NCBI GenBank assembly: GCA_947494805.1
Contig: CANLWK010000001.1
Location: 930,001 to 994,000 of the forward strand
DNA: 64,000 nucleotides
Reading direction: 5' to 3'
Origin: an uncultured Croceitalea sp.
GTDB lineage: Bacteria; Bacteroidota; Bacteroidia; Flavobacteriales; Flavobacteriaceae
Notes under the pieces: model-generated
Database searches by the model: none
What the model was told of the DNA's origin: nothing
What the model saw: only the letters and a program-made list of their open reading frames with translations
Part shown: piece after piece, positions 1 to 9,892 of the stretch
How positions within the stretch are numbered: position 1 is the first letter of the stretch
Layout of the letters: every line of letters starts with the position of its first letter
Program-made: the position numbers and the translations under genes

Positions 1-960
1 CCGTCACGGATTCTGGAAGCGGTAGTGCCACTAACGGCACGGACTACACTTTTACAAGTCCCAATGTAGTAAACATACCTATCGGTGTTTATGATGGTAC
101 GGATGCCACGGCAATACCAATACCTCTGGCAATAACAGGTGACGCAAATGTAGAGCCCGATGAGACCATAAACCTTGCTTTGGGTTTACCAACGGGTGAT
201 GCTACTTTAGGCGTGCAAACCAACACAGCATACACGATTCAGAATGATGACAGTGTGACTGTCGAATTCTCACAAGCAACAGGTTCGGACTTAGAAAACG
301 ATGGCGGAAATCTGCCAACACTGTTTGTTACAGGAACAGTCTCTAATGCAACCACCGTGACAGTTACAGATGCTGCTACGGGAAGTGCCACAAGTGGCGC
401 GGACTATACGTTCACAAGTCCAAATGTTGTGAACATACCCAATGGCGTTTATGATGGTACAGATGCCACAGCAATACCAATAACGCTGGCAATAATAGGT
501 GACGCAAATGTAGAACTAGATGAGACCATAAACTTAGTTTTGAGTTCGCCAATTGGTGATGCTACTTTAGGTGCGCAAACGAACACAACATACACGATTC
601 AGAACGATGACAGTGTTACCATCGAATTCTCACAAGCAACAGGTTCGGACTTGGAAAACGATGGCGGAAATCTGCCAACACTGTTTGTTACAGGCACTGT
701 ATCCAGTGCGACCGCGGTGACGGTTACGGATGCTGGTAGCGGTAGTGCCACTAACGGCACGGACTACACTTTTACAAGTCCTAATGTAGTAAACATACCC
801 AATGGCGTTTACGACGGCACGGATGCCACGGCAATACCAATAACGCTGGCAATAACAGATGACGCGAATGTAGAGCCCGATGAGACCATAGACTTTACAT
901 TAGGATTGCCTACGGGTGATGCTTCACTTGGCACTCAAATTGCAACGACATATACAATAC
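1..960 (+). repeat. Near-identical 360-bp tandem repeats encoding Calx-beta domains
   Basis: Bases 241-600 and 601-960 align without gaps at a period of exactly 360 bp (120 codons). The bases before 241 are the 3' part of a further copy. Long blocks are identical, for example the block beginning TCACAAGCAACAGGTTCGG at 270 and 630. Bases 1-60 match 721-780 better than 361-420, so copies have been shuffled or converted. More copies probably lie upstream of the window. Confidence 0.9.
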
Positions 961-3900
961 AAAATGATGATAGCAGTATTTCCTTGGCCGGAAATGTTAC
1001 CCAGGTAGAGGGTACTGGTGGTAACAGTGCTTTTGAGTTTACGGTAAACCGTACAGGGGACTTGTCAGGAGCCTCCTCGGTAAATTATGCAGTCACTGGA
1101 AGTGGTGGTTCGCCAGCAACTGCTACTGATTTTGTTGGAGGAACACTTCCAACGGGTACGGTTTCTTTTGCGGCAAATTCGGGCAGTGAAATCATTACAG
1201 TAAGTGTTAACGGTGACGCTGTGGTCGAACCTGATGAAACCTTTACGGTAACCTTAAATGCCCCTATAGGCTCAACAATTGGCACACCTACTGCGCTAGG
1301 GACGATAACCAATGATGATACAGCTTCGATAAGTATAGATGATGTGGCCCAAGCCGAAGGTACTGGAAGCACTACAAATTTTGTATTTACGGTAAGCATT
1401 GACGGTGCGGCGAATGCGCTGCAAGATATTGACTTTGACTTTGAAACCATTGCGGGTTCTGCCACTTCAGGTATTGACTATAGAGGGCTTAATGATAGCG
1501 GAACCATAACTGCTGGTTCGACCAGTACGACAATTATTGTTGAAGTAGCTGGTGATACAGATGTAGAGCCGAACGAAGATTTTACAGTCGAACTGAGCAA
1601 CCCAGTAAATGCAATTCTTGGGGATAATGAAGGACTTGGCACTATATTGAACGATGATAACGAGATTTCCTTTTTAGGTCCTATAGGTTTGGATGAGGGA
1701 AATGTTGGAACAACTGCTTTTTCTTTTAGAGTTTCCCGAACCGGTGATTTATCCGGAACTTCTACGGCAGACTTTGTCGTTACCGGTGATGGAGCGGCTC
1801 CTGCAAATGCAACCGATTTTGTTGGTGGAACACTACCTACTGGAACTGTAATATTCACCTCAGGATCTGCGCTTACAAGTGCAACGGTAAATGTCAATGG
1901 CGATGTTGCCATAGAACCGGACGAGACATTTTTGGTGACCTTAAGTAATCCAAGTACTGGTTCTACTATTGGCACAGCAACGGCCATAGGAACTATTGCC
2001 AACGATGATAGTTGTGCAGCAGGCACGAACGCCCCAGTTTTGAATGCCAGTGAACCCATAGCGTTTTGTGATGGTTTTAATAAAGACTTGGATGATTACA
2101 CCACAAGTGTTGCTCCTGCCGGCGCTACATTGAAATGGAGTGATTCAGATACTGATTTAGCCGATGAGTCCACTCATTTAGTGAGTAGTGTTGTGGGTGA
2201 TGCCGGGACCTACTATGGATTCTTTTATGATGCATTGAATGACTGTTTTAGCCCACAATTGGAAATTACCATTGATGCGAACAACACACCGTCTGCGGGT
2301 ACTCCTTCAAATGCAGCGGCATGTAACATTCCAGTGAACGGAGATAACTTGGTTGACCTTGATGATCAATTAACGGGTGCGGATAGTGGGGCTTGGTCAA
2401 TTACAACAGACCCGTCAAATGGAGCGGTTTCCATTGGTACAGGTAATATTGTGGATTTCAATGGTTTGGTGACAGGAAATTACGTGTTTAGATATACTAC
2501 GGATGGTGCAATTACACCGTGCAGTAATGAATTTAGTGAAGTAACGGTTACGGTCGCAGATTGTGCAGTCGATTGTGATGCAGGTGATGAAGGACCCGCT
2601 CTTGACATTACGCAACCAACAATATTTTGTGATGATTTTACAGTTGACCTAAATGATTATGTTGTTGGAGGTGCAGGGAGTGCTCCTAATGGTAGTGTCT
2701 TGACATGGAGTTTAAACCCTGATCCTCTTGTAACTTCTGCACATCGCAGTAGTATTACATCTGCTCCAAGTAGGTATTATGGTTTTTATTTTGATGACGC
2801 CGATGGTACAAATGCCATTGATTGTGCCAGTCCAACCTTAGAAATTACGTTAGAGCAAAATACAACACCTACCCTTGAAAGTACCGCTGGCAATCTGCGC
2901 TGTGGTGAGGGAACATTAGAGTTAAATGCCACTGCCAGTGTAGGGGCTTCCCTAAACTGGTATGATTCACCCAGTAGCACAACTATTCTAGGTACAGGAA
3001 ATACCTTTATAACACCAGTGATCAATGCCACTACATCATTCTATGTGGAGGCAACGGCGAATGGTTGCCCTACGGAGCGGGTCGAAGTTATTGCAACGGT
3101 GAATCCCATACCTTCGGTAGGTACGCCAGTGACCGTTATTGGCTGTAATGAAGTGCCTGAAGGTGAAACAACAACGGTTGATTTAGATGAAGCTCTTGAG
3201 GGCGAAGATGCCGGTACTTGGGCAATAAAAACGGATCCCTCTGGCCAACTGACCATTGGTGCCGAGAATATTGTCGACTTTGCGGGTCTTCCGGAAGGAA
3301 ACTATGAATTTACCTTTACGACGTCAGGTGCGCAAGCCCCATGTACTGACGAATCCATAGATATCACCATAGCTGTTGTTGACTGTTTGCAAGATGCAGA
3401 TAATGATGGATTGAGTGATGATGAAGAAGGACAATTAGGTACTGATCCCAATAACCCCGACACAGATGGGGATACCATACTTGACGGACAAGAAGTTGAT
3501 GATGGAACTGACCCTCTAGATGACTGTGATAGTATTGGTGGAACCCCATTGATAGATGGCGATTGTGACAATGATGGACTTACAAACGGCGAGGAAGTTG
3601 ATTTGGGTACAGACCCTAAGGACGCCGATTCTGATAATGACGGTCTAACGGACGGTGAAGAGGTTTTAGTTGAAGATGACCCGACCACAGAGGCCGTTCC
3701 CGAAGTGGTCAGCGACCCCTTAAACCCCTGTGATCCAAATGTTCAGTCCCCCAGTTGTAATCCTGATCCGATTGATTTGGCGATAGAAAAAACCGTTGAT
3801 GTTGAGGTACCACTGATTGATACCCAAGTCACCTTTACAATTACGGTTAGTAACATTGGAATGACTGAAGCTATAAATATCGAAATTCAAGATATTGTCA

Positions 3901-4415
3901 CATTAAATAACGGATTTGAATTCGTGTCCAGCACCCCATCAAAAGGGGCCTATGATATCACCACAGGCCTATGGACCATAGGCGCACTTGATGTTGGCGA
4001 AACCGAAACATTGGACATTACCGTTGTAATACGCCAAACCGGAACGTTGACCAACACGGCAAGTTTGGTTGGCTCTTTTCCAGAAGATTTGGAAACGTCA
4101 AATAACTCAGCTACTGTTCAGTTGACTGTCAACAGAAGTGAATGTGAAGACCCGGGAACCCTTTGTAATTTGTTTTCACCAAATGGAGATGGGGTAAATG
4201 ACATGTTGATTTTAGTGGGTCACCAGAGTTTTCCGAATAGTTCGTTACAAGTTTTTGATAGGTACGGTAATAGTGTATATGAAAAGACAAATTATGATAG
4301 CACTTGGGATGGGACTGGAGAAAATGGAGATTTGCCCAAGGGAACCTATTTCTATATACTCGACCTAGGTGATGGTACCGAAGTCACCAAAGGCTGGATT
4401 CAAATCATACGATAA
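1..4415 (+). CDS. Giant Calx-beta repeat adhesin with T9SS type B sorting domain (5' end outside window)
   Basis: The reading frame is already open at base 3, so this is the C-terminal part (about 1470 residues) of a larger cell-surface protein. In order it shows about six Calx-beta type repeats (the first copies nearly identical, to about base 2010), two related Cys-containing modules of about 180 residues (2010-3390), Asp-rich thrombospondin type 3 calcium-binding repeats (3400-3730), a DUF11 domain (3770-4135) and a C-terminal gliding-motility/CHU_C domain with FSPNGDGVND, VFDRYGN and WDG motifs. That last domain is the type B signal for type IX secretion. The protein is inferred to be exported through the outer membrane and to act in adhesion or gliding. 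The PorP/SprF gene follows after 18 bp, the usual partner of type B substrates. Confidence 0.93.
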   Translation, partial: VTDSGSGSATNGTDYTFTSPNVVNIPIGVYDGTDATAIPIPLAITGDANVEPDETINLALGLPTGDATLGVQTNTAYTIQNDDSVTVEFSQATGSDLENDGGNLPTLFVTGTVSNATTVTVTDAATGSATSGADYTFTSPNVVNIPNGVYDGTDATAIPITLAIIGDANVELDETINLVLSSPIGDATLGAQTNTTYTIQNDDSVTIEFSQATGSDLENDGGNLPTLFVTGTVSSATAVTVTDAGSGSATNGTDYTFTSPNVVNIPNGVYDGTDATAIPITLAITDDANVEPDETIDFTLGLPTGDASLGTQIATTYTIQNDDSSISLAGNVTQVEGTGGNSAFEFTVNRTGDLSGASSVNYAVTGSGGSPATATDFVGGTLPTGTVSFAANSGSEIITVSVNGDAVVEPDETFTVTLNAPIGSTIGTPTALGTITNDDTASISIDDVAQAEGTGSTTNFVFTVSIDGAANALQDIDFDFETIAGSATSGIDYRGLNDSGTITAGSTSTTIIVEVAGDTDVEPNEDFTVELSNPVNAILGDNEGLGTILNDDNEISFLGPIGLDEGNVGTTAFSFRVSRTGDLSGTSTADFVVTGDGAAPANATDFVGGTLPTGTVIFTSGSALTSATVNVNGDVAIEPDETFLVTLSNPSTGSTIGTATAIGTIANDDSCAAGTNAPVLNASEPIAFCDGFNKDLDDYTTSVAPAGATLKWSDSDTDLADESTHLVSSVVGDAGTYYGFFYDALNDCFSPQLEITIDANNTPSAGTPSNAAACNIPVNGDNLVDLDDQLTGADSGAWSITTDPSNGAVSIGTGNIVDFNGLVTGNYVFRYTTDGAITPCSNEFSEVTVTVADCAVDCDAGDEGPALDITQPTIFCDDFTVDLNDYVVGGAGSAPNGSVLTWSLNPDPLVTSAHRSSITSAPSRYYGFYFDDADGTNAIDCASPTLEITLEQNTTPTLESTAGNLRCGEGTLELNATASVGASLNWYDSPSSTTILGTGNTFITPVINATTSFYVEATANGCPTERVEVIATVNPIPSVGTPVTVIGCNEVPEGETTTVDLDEALEGEDAGTWAIKTDPSGQLTIGAENIVDFAGLPEGNYEFTFTTSGAQAPCTDESIDITIAVVDCLQDADNDGLSDDEEGQLGTDPNNPDTDGDTILDGQEVDDGTDPLDDCDSIGGTPLIDGDCDNDGLTNGEEVDLGTDPKDADSDNDGLTDGEEVLVEDDPTTEAVPEVVSDPLNPCDPNVQSPSCNPDPIDLAIEKTVDVEVPLIDTQVTFTITVSNIGMTEAINIEIQDIVTLNNGFEFVSSTPSKGAYDITTGLWTIGALDVGETETLDITVVIRQTGTLTNTASLVGSFPEDLETSNNSATVQLTVNRSECEDPGTLCNLFSPNGDGVNDMLILVGHQSFPNSSLQVFDRYGNSVYEKTNYDSTWDGTGENGDLPKGTYFYILDLGDGTEVTKGWIQIIR

Positions 4416-4433
4416 CAACCCCAAGCGTTACAA

Positions 4434-5414
4434 ATGAATAAAACTCTTACATTTTTGATTGCTGTAGTTTTAGTGTTCATGACCTTGAAGTCATGGGGAC
4501 AAAAAGAACCGCAGTATACCCAATATATGTACAATATTGGCAGTTTTAATCCTGCTTATGTTGGCTCCGTAGAAGATACAGAAATAATGGGGTTATATCG
4601 GGCGCAATGGATTGATATTGAAGGCGCGCCCAGAACATTGCGTTTTGGCGCGAACGTACCACTGTCAAATAACAAAATGGGCTTGGGATTTAATGTGATC
4701 AACGACGAGTTAGGGCCGTTAGTGCAGACCTATATTGACGTAGCTTATTCATATGAAGTAATTTTATCTGATGACACACAGTTGTCTTTCGGCATTGACG
4801 CCGGGGGGTCATTATTGAATATCGATTATTCAAAAGGTAATTTTCAAAACCCAGGGGAACCTTTGTTGTTCGGTGAAGAACAAAACAGTTTTTACCCGAC
4901 TGTTGGCGCAGGACTTTTTATGTATGGTGATGACTGGTATTTGGGTGCTTCCATACCCAATTTTTTAACCAATGGTATCTACAATGACGAGATTGCCACG
5001 GTTATTGAAGATAAAATTCAATACAACTTTATTGGGGGCTATGTTTTTCAACTTTCGGATCGATCTAAGTTCAAGCCTGCTTTTATGGTCAATGCCCTGA
5101 AGGGCACACCAGTAAATGTTAACTTATCGGCCAACTTTTTGTTTATTGATGCTCTGACGATAGGAGCTTCCTACCGATTTGGCAATGCCGTTAGTGGTTT
5201 GGCAGGTTTTCAGGTTTCACCAAGTATGTTTTTGGGGTATTCTTATGATTATAATACCAATATTCTAGGCGATTTTAACAATGGGTCGCATGAAGTGATT
5301 TTAAAGTTTTATTTGGGTCGTGGCGGTGAAAACGCATCTAGAAATAGAACTAAGAACAAGAACAAAAAGTTGAAAGGAAAACCAAAACAAATTGATTCAC
5401 CACGTTTTTTTTAA
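4434..5414 (+). CDS. PorP/SprF family type IX secretion system membrane protein
   Basis: 326 residues with an N-terminal signal peptide (hydrophobic stretch then SWGQ) followed by QYTQYMYN and the NPAYVGS segment typical of the PorP/SprF family of outer-membrane beta-barrels. Family members attach to particular type B T9SS substrates and help them reach or anchor at the surface. The ATG lies 18 bp after the adhesin stop, so the genes are co-transcribed and this protein is inferred to serve that adhesin. The C-terminus ends in a basic Lys/Arg/Asn tail instead of an aromatic beta-signal, which is common in this family. Confidence 0.93.
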   Translation: MNKTLTFLIAVVLVFMTLKSWGQKEPQYTQYMYNIGSFNPAYVGSVEDTEIMGLYRAQWIDIEGAPRTLRFGANVPLSNNKMGLGFNVINDELGPLVQTYIDVAYSYEVILSDDTQLSFGIDAGGSLLNIDYSKGNFQNPGEPLLFGEEQNSFYPTVGAGLFMYGDDWYLGASIPNFLTNGIYNDEIATVIEDKIQYNFIGGYVFQLSDRSKFKPAFMVNALKGTPVNVNLSANFLFIDALTIGASYRFGNAVSGLAGFQVSPSMFLGYSYDYNTNILGDFNNGSHEVILKFYLGRGGENASRNRTKNKNKKLKGKPKQIDSPRFF

Positions 5415-5424
5415 CTTGAACAGC

Positions 5425-7368
5425 ATGAAACCATTGACCAGTTTATTGATTTTCTTTTTTGGTATTTCGGCTATGTTAGGTCAAGATAGAAGGTCTAAAG
5501 GCGATGACTACTTTTTCGAGTATTCATACAAAGAAGCTATTGAGGCCTATCAAAGTGATATCAATGAAGGCTTGGTACTATCACCGAATCAAGAGCTCAA
5601 CCTTGCCGATTCTTATTTTAAAACTGGAGCTTTTGAAAAAGCTACCGAGATTTACTTACAGTACTATACCAATGATACGGTTATGAACAGTCATCGGTTC
5701 AATAAACTATTGCAAGGGCTATCAAAAACATCAAAAAAAGAGCGGATTCAAGAACTTTTAGCCTCAGAGCATAACCAACTTTCAAACGAATCTAAAGAGA
5801 ATGCAGAGTTTAACAATGACCTTTTGAATGCCGATAATGAAAGTGAACCACTTAATTTTGAAGTTTTTAACCTTGGCGGAAATAGTCCCCAAGGTGACTT
5901 TTCGCCTACGTTTTACAACAATGGCCTTTTGTTTACTAGTGGTAGACCCATAGCGGAAAAATCAAAATTTAAACCTACTGGTGAAGGGTACCTAGATATT
6001 TTTAATGCTGATATCAATGCTGACGGACAGATATCAAATCCACAGCAGTTCAATGAAATACAGAGTTCAAAATATCATAAGGCCACACCATATTATTCTA
6101 AAGAGCTGAACAGTATCTTTTATGTGCTTTCAAATACGGATGACGATGAATTGGAATTTGATGAAAATGGCAAAAATGCTTTGGCCATCGGAGCACAAAA
6201 AATAGGAGGTTCCTTTAGGTTTCTATGGCGTGACCTCAGTACATCGTTCTATTATCCATTTTATGATGCTGAAACAGGTCGCCTTTACTTTGCCGCAAAC
6301 TTTAAGGATGGTTATGGTGGAACAGATATTTACTATGTAAATACCAATGGTGGTAATATCATGTCTGCACCTATTAATTTAGGTCCAAGAATCAATTCTC
6401 CAGGCAACGAAATTGCACCTTACATTTTTGAGAACAGCCTTTATTTTTCTTCTGATGTGTTTTACGGATTTGGAGGAATGGATGTATACAAATCAAACTT
6501 TGAATCTTCTGACAAGTTCAGTATTCCTGTAAACCTGGGCGCTGAGATAAATTCTGAAGAAGACGATTTCGGTTTTATAATTAGAAATGAGGGAGATGGA
6601 TTATTGGGATACTTTTCTTCTAACAGAAATGGGGGCCAAGGCAAAGATGACATATATGGTTTTTTGGTTGATGAAAAACCAGGTTTGAAAACCCTGACGT
6701 TGAAAGGAAAAATCTTTGACGAAACAGACGGTGGTGTCATCGCCAATACCACGGTTCAGTTGTTAGATGCCTCAGGCGCTGAAGTGCTCAGTGAAATGGT
6801 TTCTGACGGTGATGGCAATTATAGGGTTGAAATCCCTTGGAAAGATGAAGTTATCCTTAGGGCTACCAAGGAAAGACATTCAACTTACGTGAAAAGAATT
6901 CAATTGGCCACGGGCCAAGAACAACAAACCGTATTTGATGTTGATATTGATTTGATGCAGTATGATGATCTTGTAGAAGAAAAAGAAGGGCAGACCGTAT
7001 TGAAACTACGTAAATTCTATTTTCAAAAGAGTAGGTCCTCGTTGACTCCTGATATCACCAAAGAGCTTGATAAAGTGGTCAGGGCGGTAACACTTTTTCC
7101 ACAGCTACAATTGCGCATTGAAACCCATACCGATAGCCGTGGTGGTGGTTCTACAAATTTCAGATTGACGCAACAGCGTTCAGATGCCATAAAGCGCTAT
7201 CTTATCGATAAAGGGGTCTCAAATTCAAACATTTTGTATTCTGTTGGTTATGGAGAAGATAAAATACTGAACAATTGCAAGAATGGGGTGTATTGTATTG
7301 AAATGCTTCATAAACAAAATCAAAGGTCATTGTTTGTTGTACTTAATGACAATGTACTGTTCAATTGA
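5425..7368 (+). CDS. OmpA family protein with PD40/WD40-like repeats, T9SS accessory
   Basis: 647 residues if started at the ATG at 5425, which gives a signal peptide ending near MLGQD. A longer reading from a TTG at 5392 would overlap the previous gene and put charged residues before the signal peptide. Domains in order: TPR-like helices (about 20-130), PD40 beta-propeller repeats (about 150-420), a carboxypeptidase-regulatory-like beta-sandwich (about 430-510) and a C-terminal OmpA peptidoglycan-binding domain with the THTDSRG motif. The layout is that of PorE-like or gliding-associated OmpA proteins that tie PorP/SprF assemblies to the cell wall. It is third in the adhesin-PorP-OmpA operon. 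Confidence 0.9.
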   Translation: MKPLTSLLIFFFGISAMLGQDRRSKGDDYFFEYSYKEAIEAYQSDINEGLVLSPNQELNLADSYFKTGAFEKATEIYLQYYTNDTVMNSHRFNKLLQGLSKTSKKERIQELLASEHNQLSNESKENAEFNNDLLNADNESEPLNFEVFNLGGNSPQGDFSPTFYNNGLLFTSGRPIAEKSKFKPTGEGYLDIFNADINADGQISNPQQFNEIQSSKYHKATPYYSKELNSIFYVLSNTDDDELEFDENGKNALAIGAQKIGGSFRFLWRDLSTSFYYPFYDAETGRLYFAANFKDGYGGTDIYYVNTNGGNIMSAPINLGPRINSPGNEIAPYIFENSLYFSSDVFYGFGGMDVYKSNFESSDKFSIPVNLGAEINSEEDDFGFIIRNEGDGLLGYFSSNRNGGQGKDDIYGFLVDEKPGLKTLTLKGKIFDETDGGVIANTTVQLLDASGAEVLSEMVSDGDGNYRVEIPWKDEVILRATKERHSTYVKRIQLATGQEQQTVFDVDIDLMQYDDLVEEKEGQTVLKLRKFYFQKSRSSLTPDITKELDKVVRAVTLFPQLQLRIETHTDSRGGGSTNFRLTQQRSDAIKRYLIDKGVSNSNILYSVGYGEDKILNNCKNGVYCIEMLHKQNQRSLFVVLNDNVLFN

Positions 7369-7383
7369 TTGGATAACTTTTTT

Positions 7384-8634
7384 CTATAAAAGTATCCAAC
7401 AGTAGTAAAACGCAAAGGCAGTTAAAAACAACATGCCAAAGTACGTCAGCATTCGTAGGCCAATCTTTGGTTGATAAGGTTTGGGAATATCTTTGTTAGT
7501 GACCGTTCTTAAGTTCATCCAGCCTAGCAAGGGTGCGGTAATAAATGAAACAAAAGTGGCCAAGGCCACCAAACTGGACATGTTGGCGCTGAACAATGCG
7601 ATTACTGCCCAATTGATTACGGCAAATAAGAGTACGGTGAATGCGAACGCCTTTTTTCGTCTAAATACATGTTGATTTGGATAAAGTTTGTTTATAATAT
7701 CAAGACTCACTCTTGAAATAGCGTCATGAGCTGTCATACAAGTACTGAACATGGTCGCCAAAGCAGCCCCTGCTATCATGAGGTATGCCCAATTGCCAAT
7801 GTGTGCCGTAAATAAATTGACTACCTGATCGGCAAAAACAACTGCGTTTCCGCTTAGTTCGGTTCCTGTTCCGTATAACGTCATACATCCAATAATCAAA
7901 AAGAATACTGCTAAGAGTGCCGTTAGAAAATAACCAATATTGAACTCTGAGATCGCCGCTTTTAAAGTTGGAGGAGTTTTCATGGTCTTAATCTTTTCAA
8001 TGCTCCACATACTTACCCAACCTGAAGCCTCAACGGCAGTGGGCATCCATCCGACCAGTCCTATCAAAAAGAGAATTCCGACTTCATTGAAAATCGGTAG
8101 GGGTTCAAAGGCGGCTTCAGGTGCCACCTGACCTTTTGTAATGACCATGATGGTCGTAATTATCAAGGCGATGAAAAGAACTGAAACAATCAATTTTAAA
8201 GTGTTTTCAAGCAGTCTATATCTTCCAATGAGCAACAAAAGACTTATCAGTAAAAAGAGTCCGGCTGCAATCATGTTTAAACCGAGGTCGGTTATTTTGA
8301 AAAGGTTAATGAACAAGCCCGCCGTTACAACATAAAGTGCGGCTAAAATTGTAAAAATACTCACCATGGTAATCAAGGCATATAGCCAAAGATATTTGCG
8401 GCCAAGATCCAAGTACCCTTCAGTTAAGGTCTTTTTTGTGATATGTGTATAGCGAACACCAAATTCAAAAAACGGATATTTCAGAATGTTTGCGAGTATA
8501 ATGGGAATGAGCATTACCCAACCGTATTGCGCACCGGCCTTGGTTGATAAAACTAAATGAGAAGTGCCGATGGCCATACTTGCGAACAATAAACCCGGCC
8601 CAACAATTTGCAATAGTTTTTTTAAAGTATCCAT
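7384..8634 (-). CDS. Nramp-like (SLC11 fold) membrane transporter lacking the canonical metal-site motifs
   Basis: About 416 residues from the ATG at 8634; an ATG at 8649 would add five residues. There are about 11 hydrophobic segments. The start of the first helix (GPGLLFASMAIG), KAGAQYG and the overall layout match the Nramp family of proton-coupled divalent metal transporters. However, the DPGN motif of helix 1 is replaced by GTSH, and MPHN of helix 6 by MPTA (within GWMPTAVEASGW). These residues bind the transition metal in characterised members, so manganese or iron transport should not be assumed. Function is therefore left as putative metal-ion or related transporter. It is convergent with the OmpA gene and 15 bp away. 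Confidence 0.8.
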   Translation of the reverse strand: MDTLKKLLQIVGPGLLFASMAIGTSHLVLSTKAGAQYGWVMLIPIILANILKYPFFEFGVRYTHITKKTLTEGYLDLGRKYLWLYALITMVSIFTILAALYVVTAGLFINLFKITDLGLNMIAAGLFLLISLLLLIGRYRLLENTLKLIVSVLFIALIITTIMVITKGQVAPEAAFEPLPIFNEVGILFLIGLVGWMPTAVEASGWVSMWSIEKIKTMKTPPTLKAAISEFNIGYFLTALLAVFFLIIGCMTLYGTGTELSGNAVVFADQVVNLFTAHIGNWAYLMIAGAALATMFSTCMTAHDAISRVSLDIINKLYPNQHVFRRKKAFAFTVLLFAVINWAVIALFSANMSSLVALATFVSFITAPLLGWMNLRTVTNKDIPKPYQPKIGLRMLTYFGMLFLTAFAFYYCWILL

Positions 8635-8769
8635 AAACAAAAGTGTCATTGAAATTAAACATTTTAGTTCATCTTAAAAATCGTAGTTTTATTTGTATTC
8701 TAAGTGACAGGTGATTGGGTCGTCCAAGATTAAACCTAGTTGTTGATGTTCGTTTTCAAATTGAGAAGA

Positions 8770-9774
8770 ATGAAATTATTGATGAAGGGATTAAAAATAG
8801 CAGGGTTGCTCTTGGGCATCTTAGTGGTACTTTATGTTTTTGGCCCTAAGGTTGAAGAGCCTGACCTAGATAAAAGACTCCCTAAGATGACTTCTGACTT
8901 ATTTGAACTTGAAGCACAGATAAATGCGAAAGAAAGGATGTTGGACAACATAAAGCCGGATAACCAAGCAAGAATTGTGTGGTTCGATAGCATTCCTCAA
9001 AAGACCCCTTATAGCATTGTTTATTTACACGGATGGTCTGCCAGTCAAGAAGAAGGAGATCCCATACATCTAAATACCGCAAAACGTTTTGGTTGTAATC
9101 TATATCTACCGAGGTTGGCTGGCCACGGTCTAAATGAGAATGAACCTATGTTGGATTTGACTGCTGATAATGTTATTAATTCGGCAAAAGAAGCAATTGC
9201 GGTTGCCAAGCAATTGGGAGAAAAGGTAATTATCATGGCCACATCTACTGGTGGTACATTGGCCTTGCATTTAGCTGGTGGTGACACTGATGTTGCAGCC
9301 TTGTTGTTGTATTCACCAAATGTTGAAATTTTTGATACCAATGCTAAGTTGCTGTCCAAACCTTGGGGATTGCAAATGGCGAGACTGGTCAAAGGCAGTG
9401 AGTACCATGAATTCGACACTGATATTGAGCTTAAAAACCAATATTGGACAACCAAATATAGGTTAGAAGCTTTGACCCATTTGCAGGCAATGGTCGATTT
9501 CACCATGACAGAAGAAACTTTTCAAGAAGTCACCCAACCTGTTTTTTTAGGGTATTTCTACAAGAACGATTCCATTCAAGATCAAGTGGTCTCCGTACCT
9601 GCATTGTTAAAAATGTATAAACAATTGGGTACGCCCAATGATAAAAAACTAAAGAAGGCTTTTCCTGATGCTGGTGACCATGTAATGACATCTTATATTA
9701 CATCAAAAGATTTGATTACTGTTCAAAAAGAGACCAATACATTTTTGCAATCGATAGTGGGGCTACAACAATAG
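8770..9774 (+). CDS. Alpha/beta hydrolase, membrane-anchored, lysophospholipase-like
   Basis: 334 residues from the ATG at 8770; a TTG (8740) and an ATG (8746) upstream are alternatives. A single N-terminal hydrophobic segment (GLKIAGLLLGILVVLYVF) would act as an anchor or uncleaved signal. The fold shows the oxyanion strand YLHGWS, RLAGHG, the nucleophile elbow ATSTGG (Ser near 159, with Ala in place of the first Gly of GxSxG), an Asp in YKNDS and the catalytic His in AGDHVMTS. This suggests a carboxylester or lysophospholipid hydrolase facing the periplasm. The substrate is not indicated. It is divergent from the transporter gene. Confidence 0.8.
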   Translation: MKLLMKGLKIAGLLLGILVVLYVFGPKVEEPDLDKRLPKMTSDLFELEAQINAKERMLDNIKPDNQARIVWFDSIPQKTPYSIVYLHGWSASQEEGDPIHLNTAKRFGCNLYLPRLAGHGLNENEPMLDLTADNVINSAKEAIAVAKQLGEKVIIMATSTGGTLALHLAGGDTDVAALLLYSPNVEIFDTNAKLLSKPWGLQMARLVKGSEYHEFDTDIELKNQYWTTKYRLEALTHLQAMVDFTMTEETFQEVTQPVFLGYFYKNDSIQDQVVSVPALLKMYKQLGTPNDKKLKKAFPDAGDHVMTSYITSKDLITVQKETNTFLQSIVGLQQ

Positions 9775-9892
9775 ACTTAGTGCTATAAACATTGCTGTAC
9801 AAAGAAAATATAGGTCAGTTCTACGCCTAAATTTCTCAAAGTTCTTTTTTTTTGTAATCTTCGTTTTCTAAAGATGTGCCAAACTTCGATTT

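Noticed and set aside
1085-2059. Long antisense frames (126 and 193 codons) opposite the adhesin
   Set aside because: They arise from the repetitive, Thr/Gly/Ser-rich codon pattern of the sense strand; no signal or known domain.
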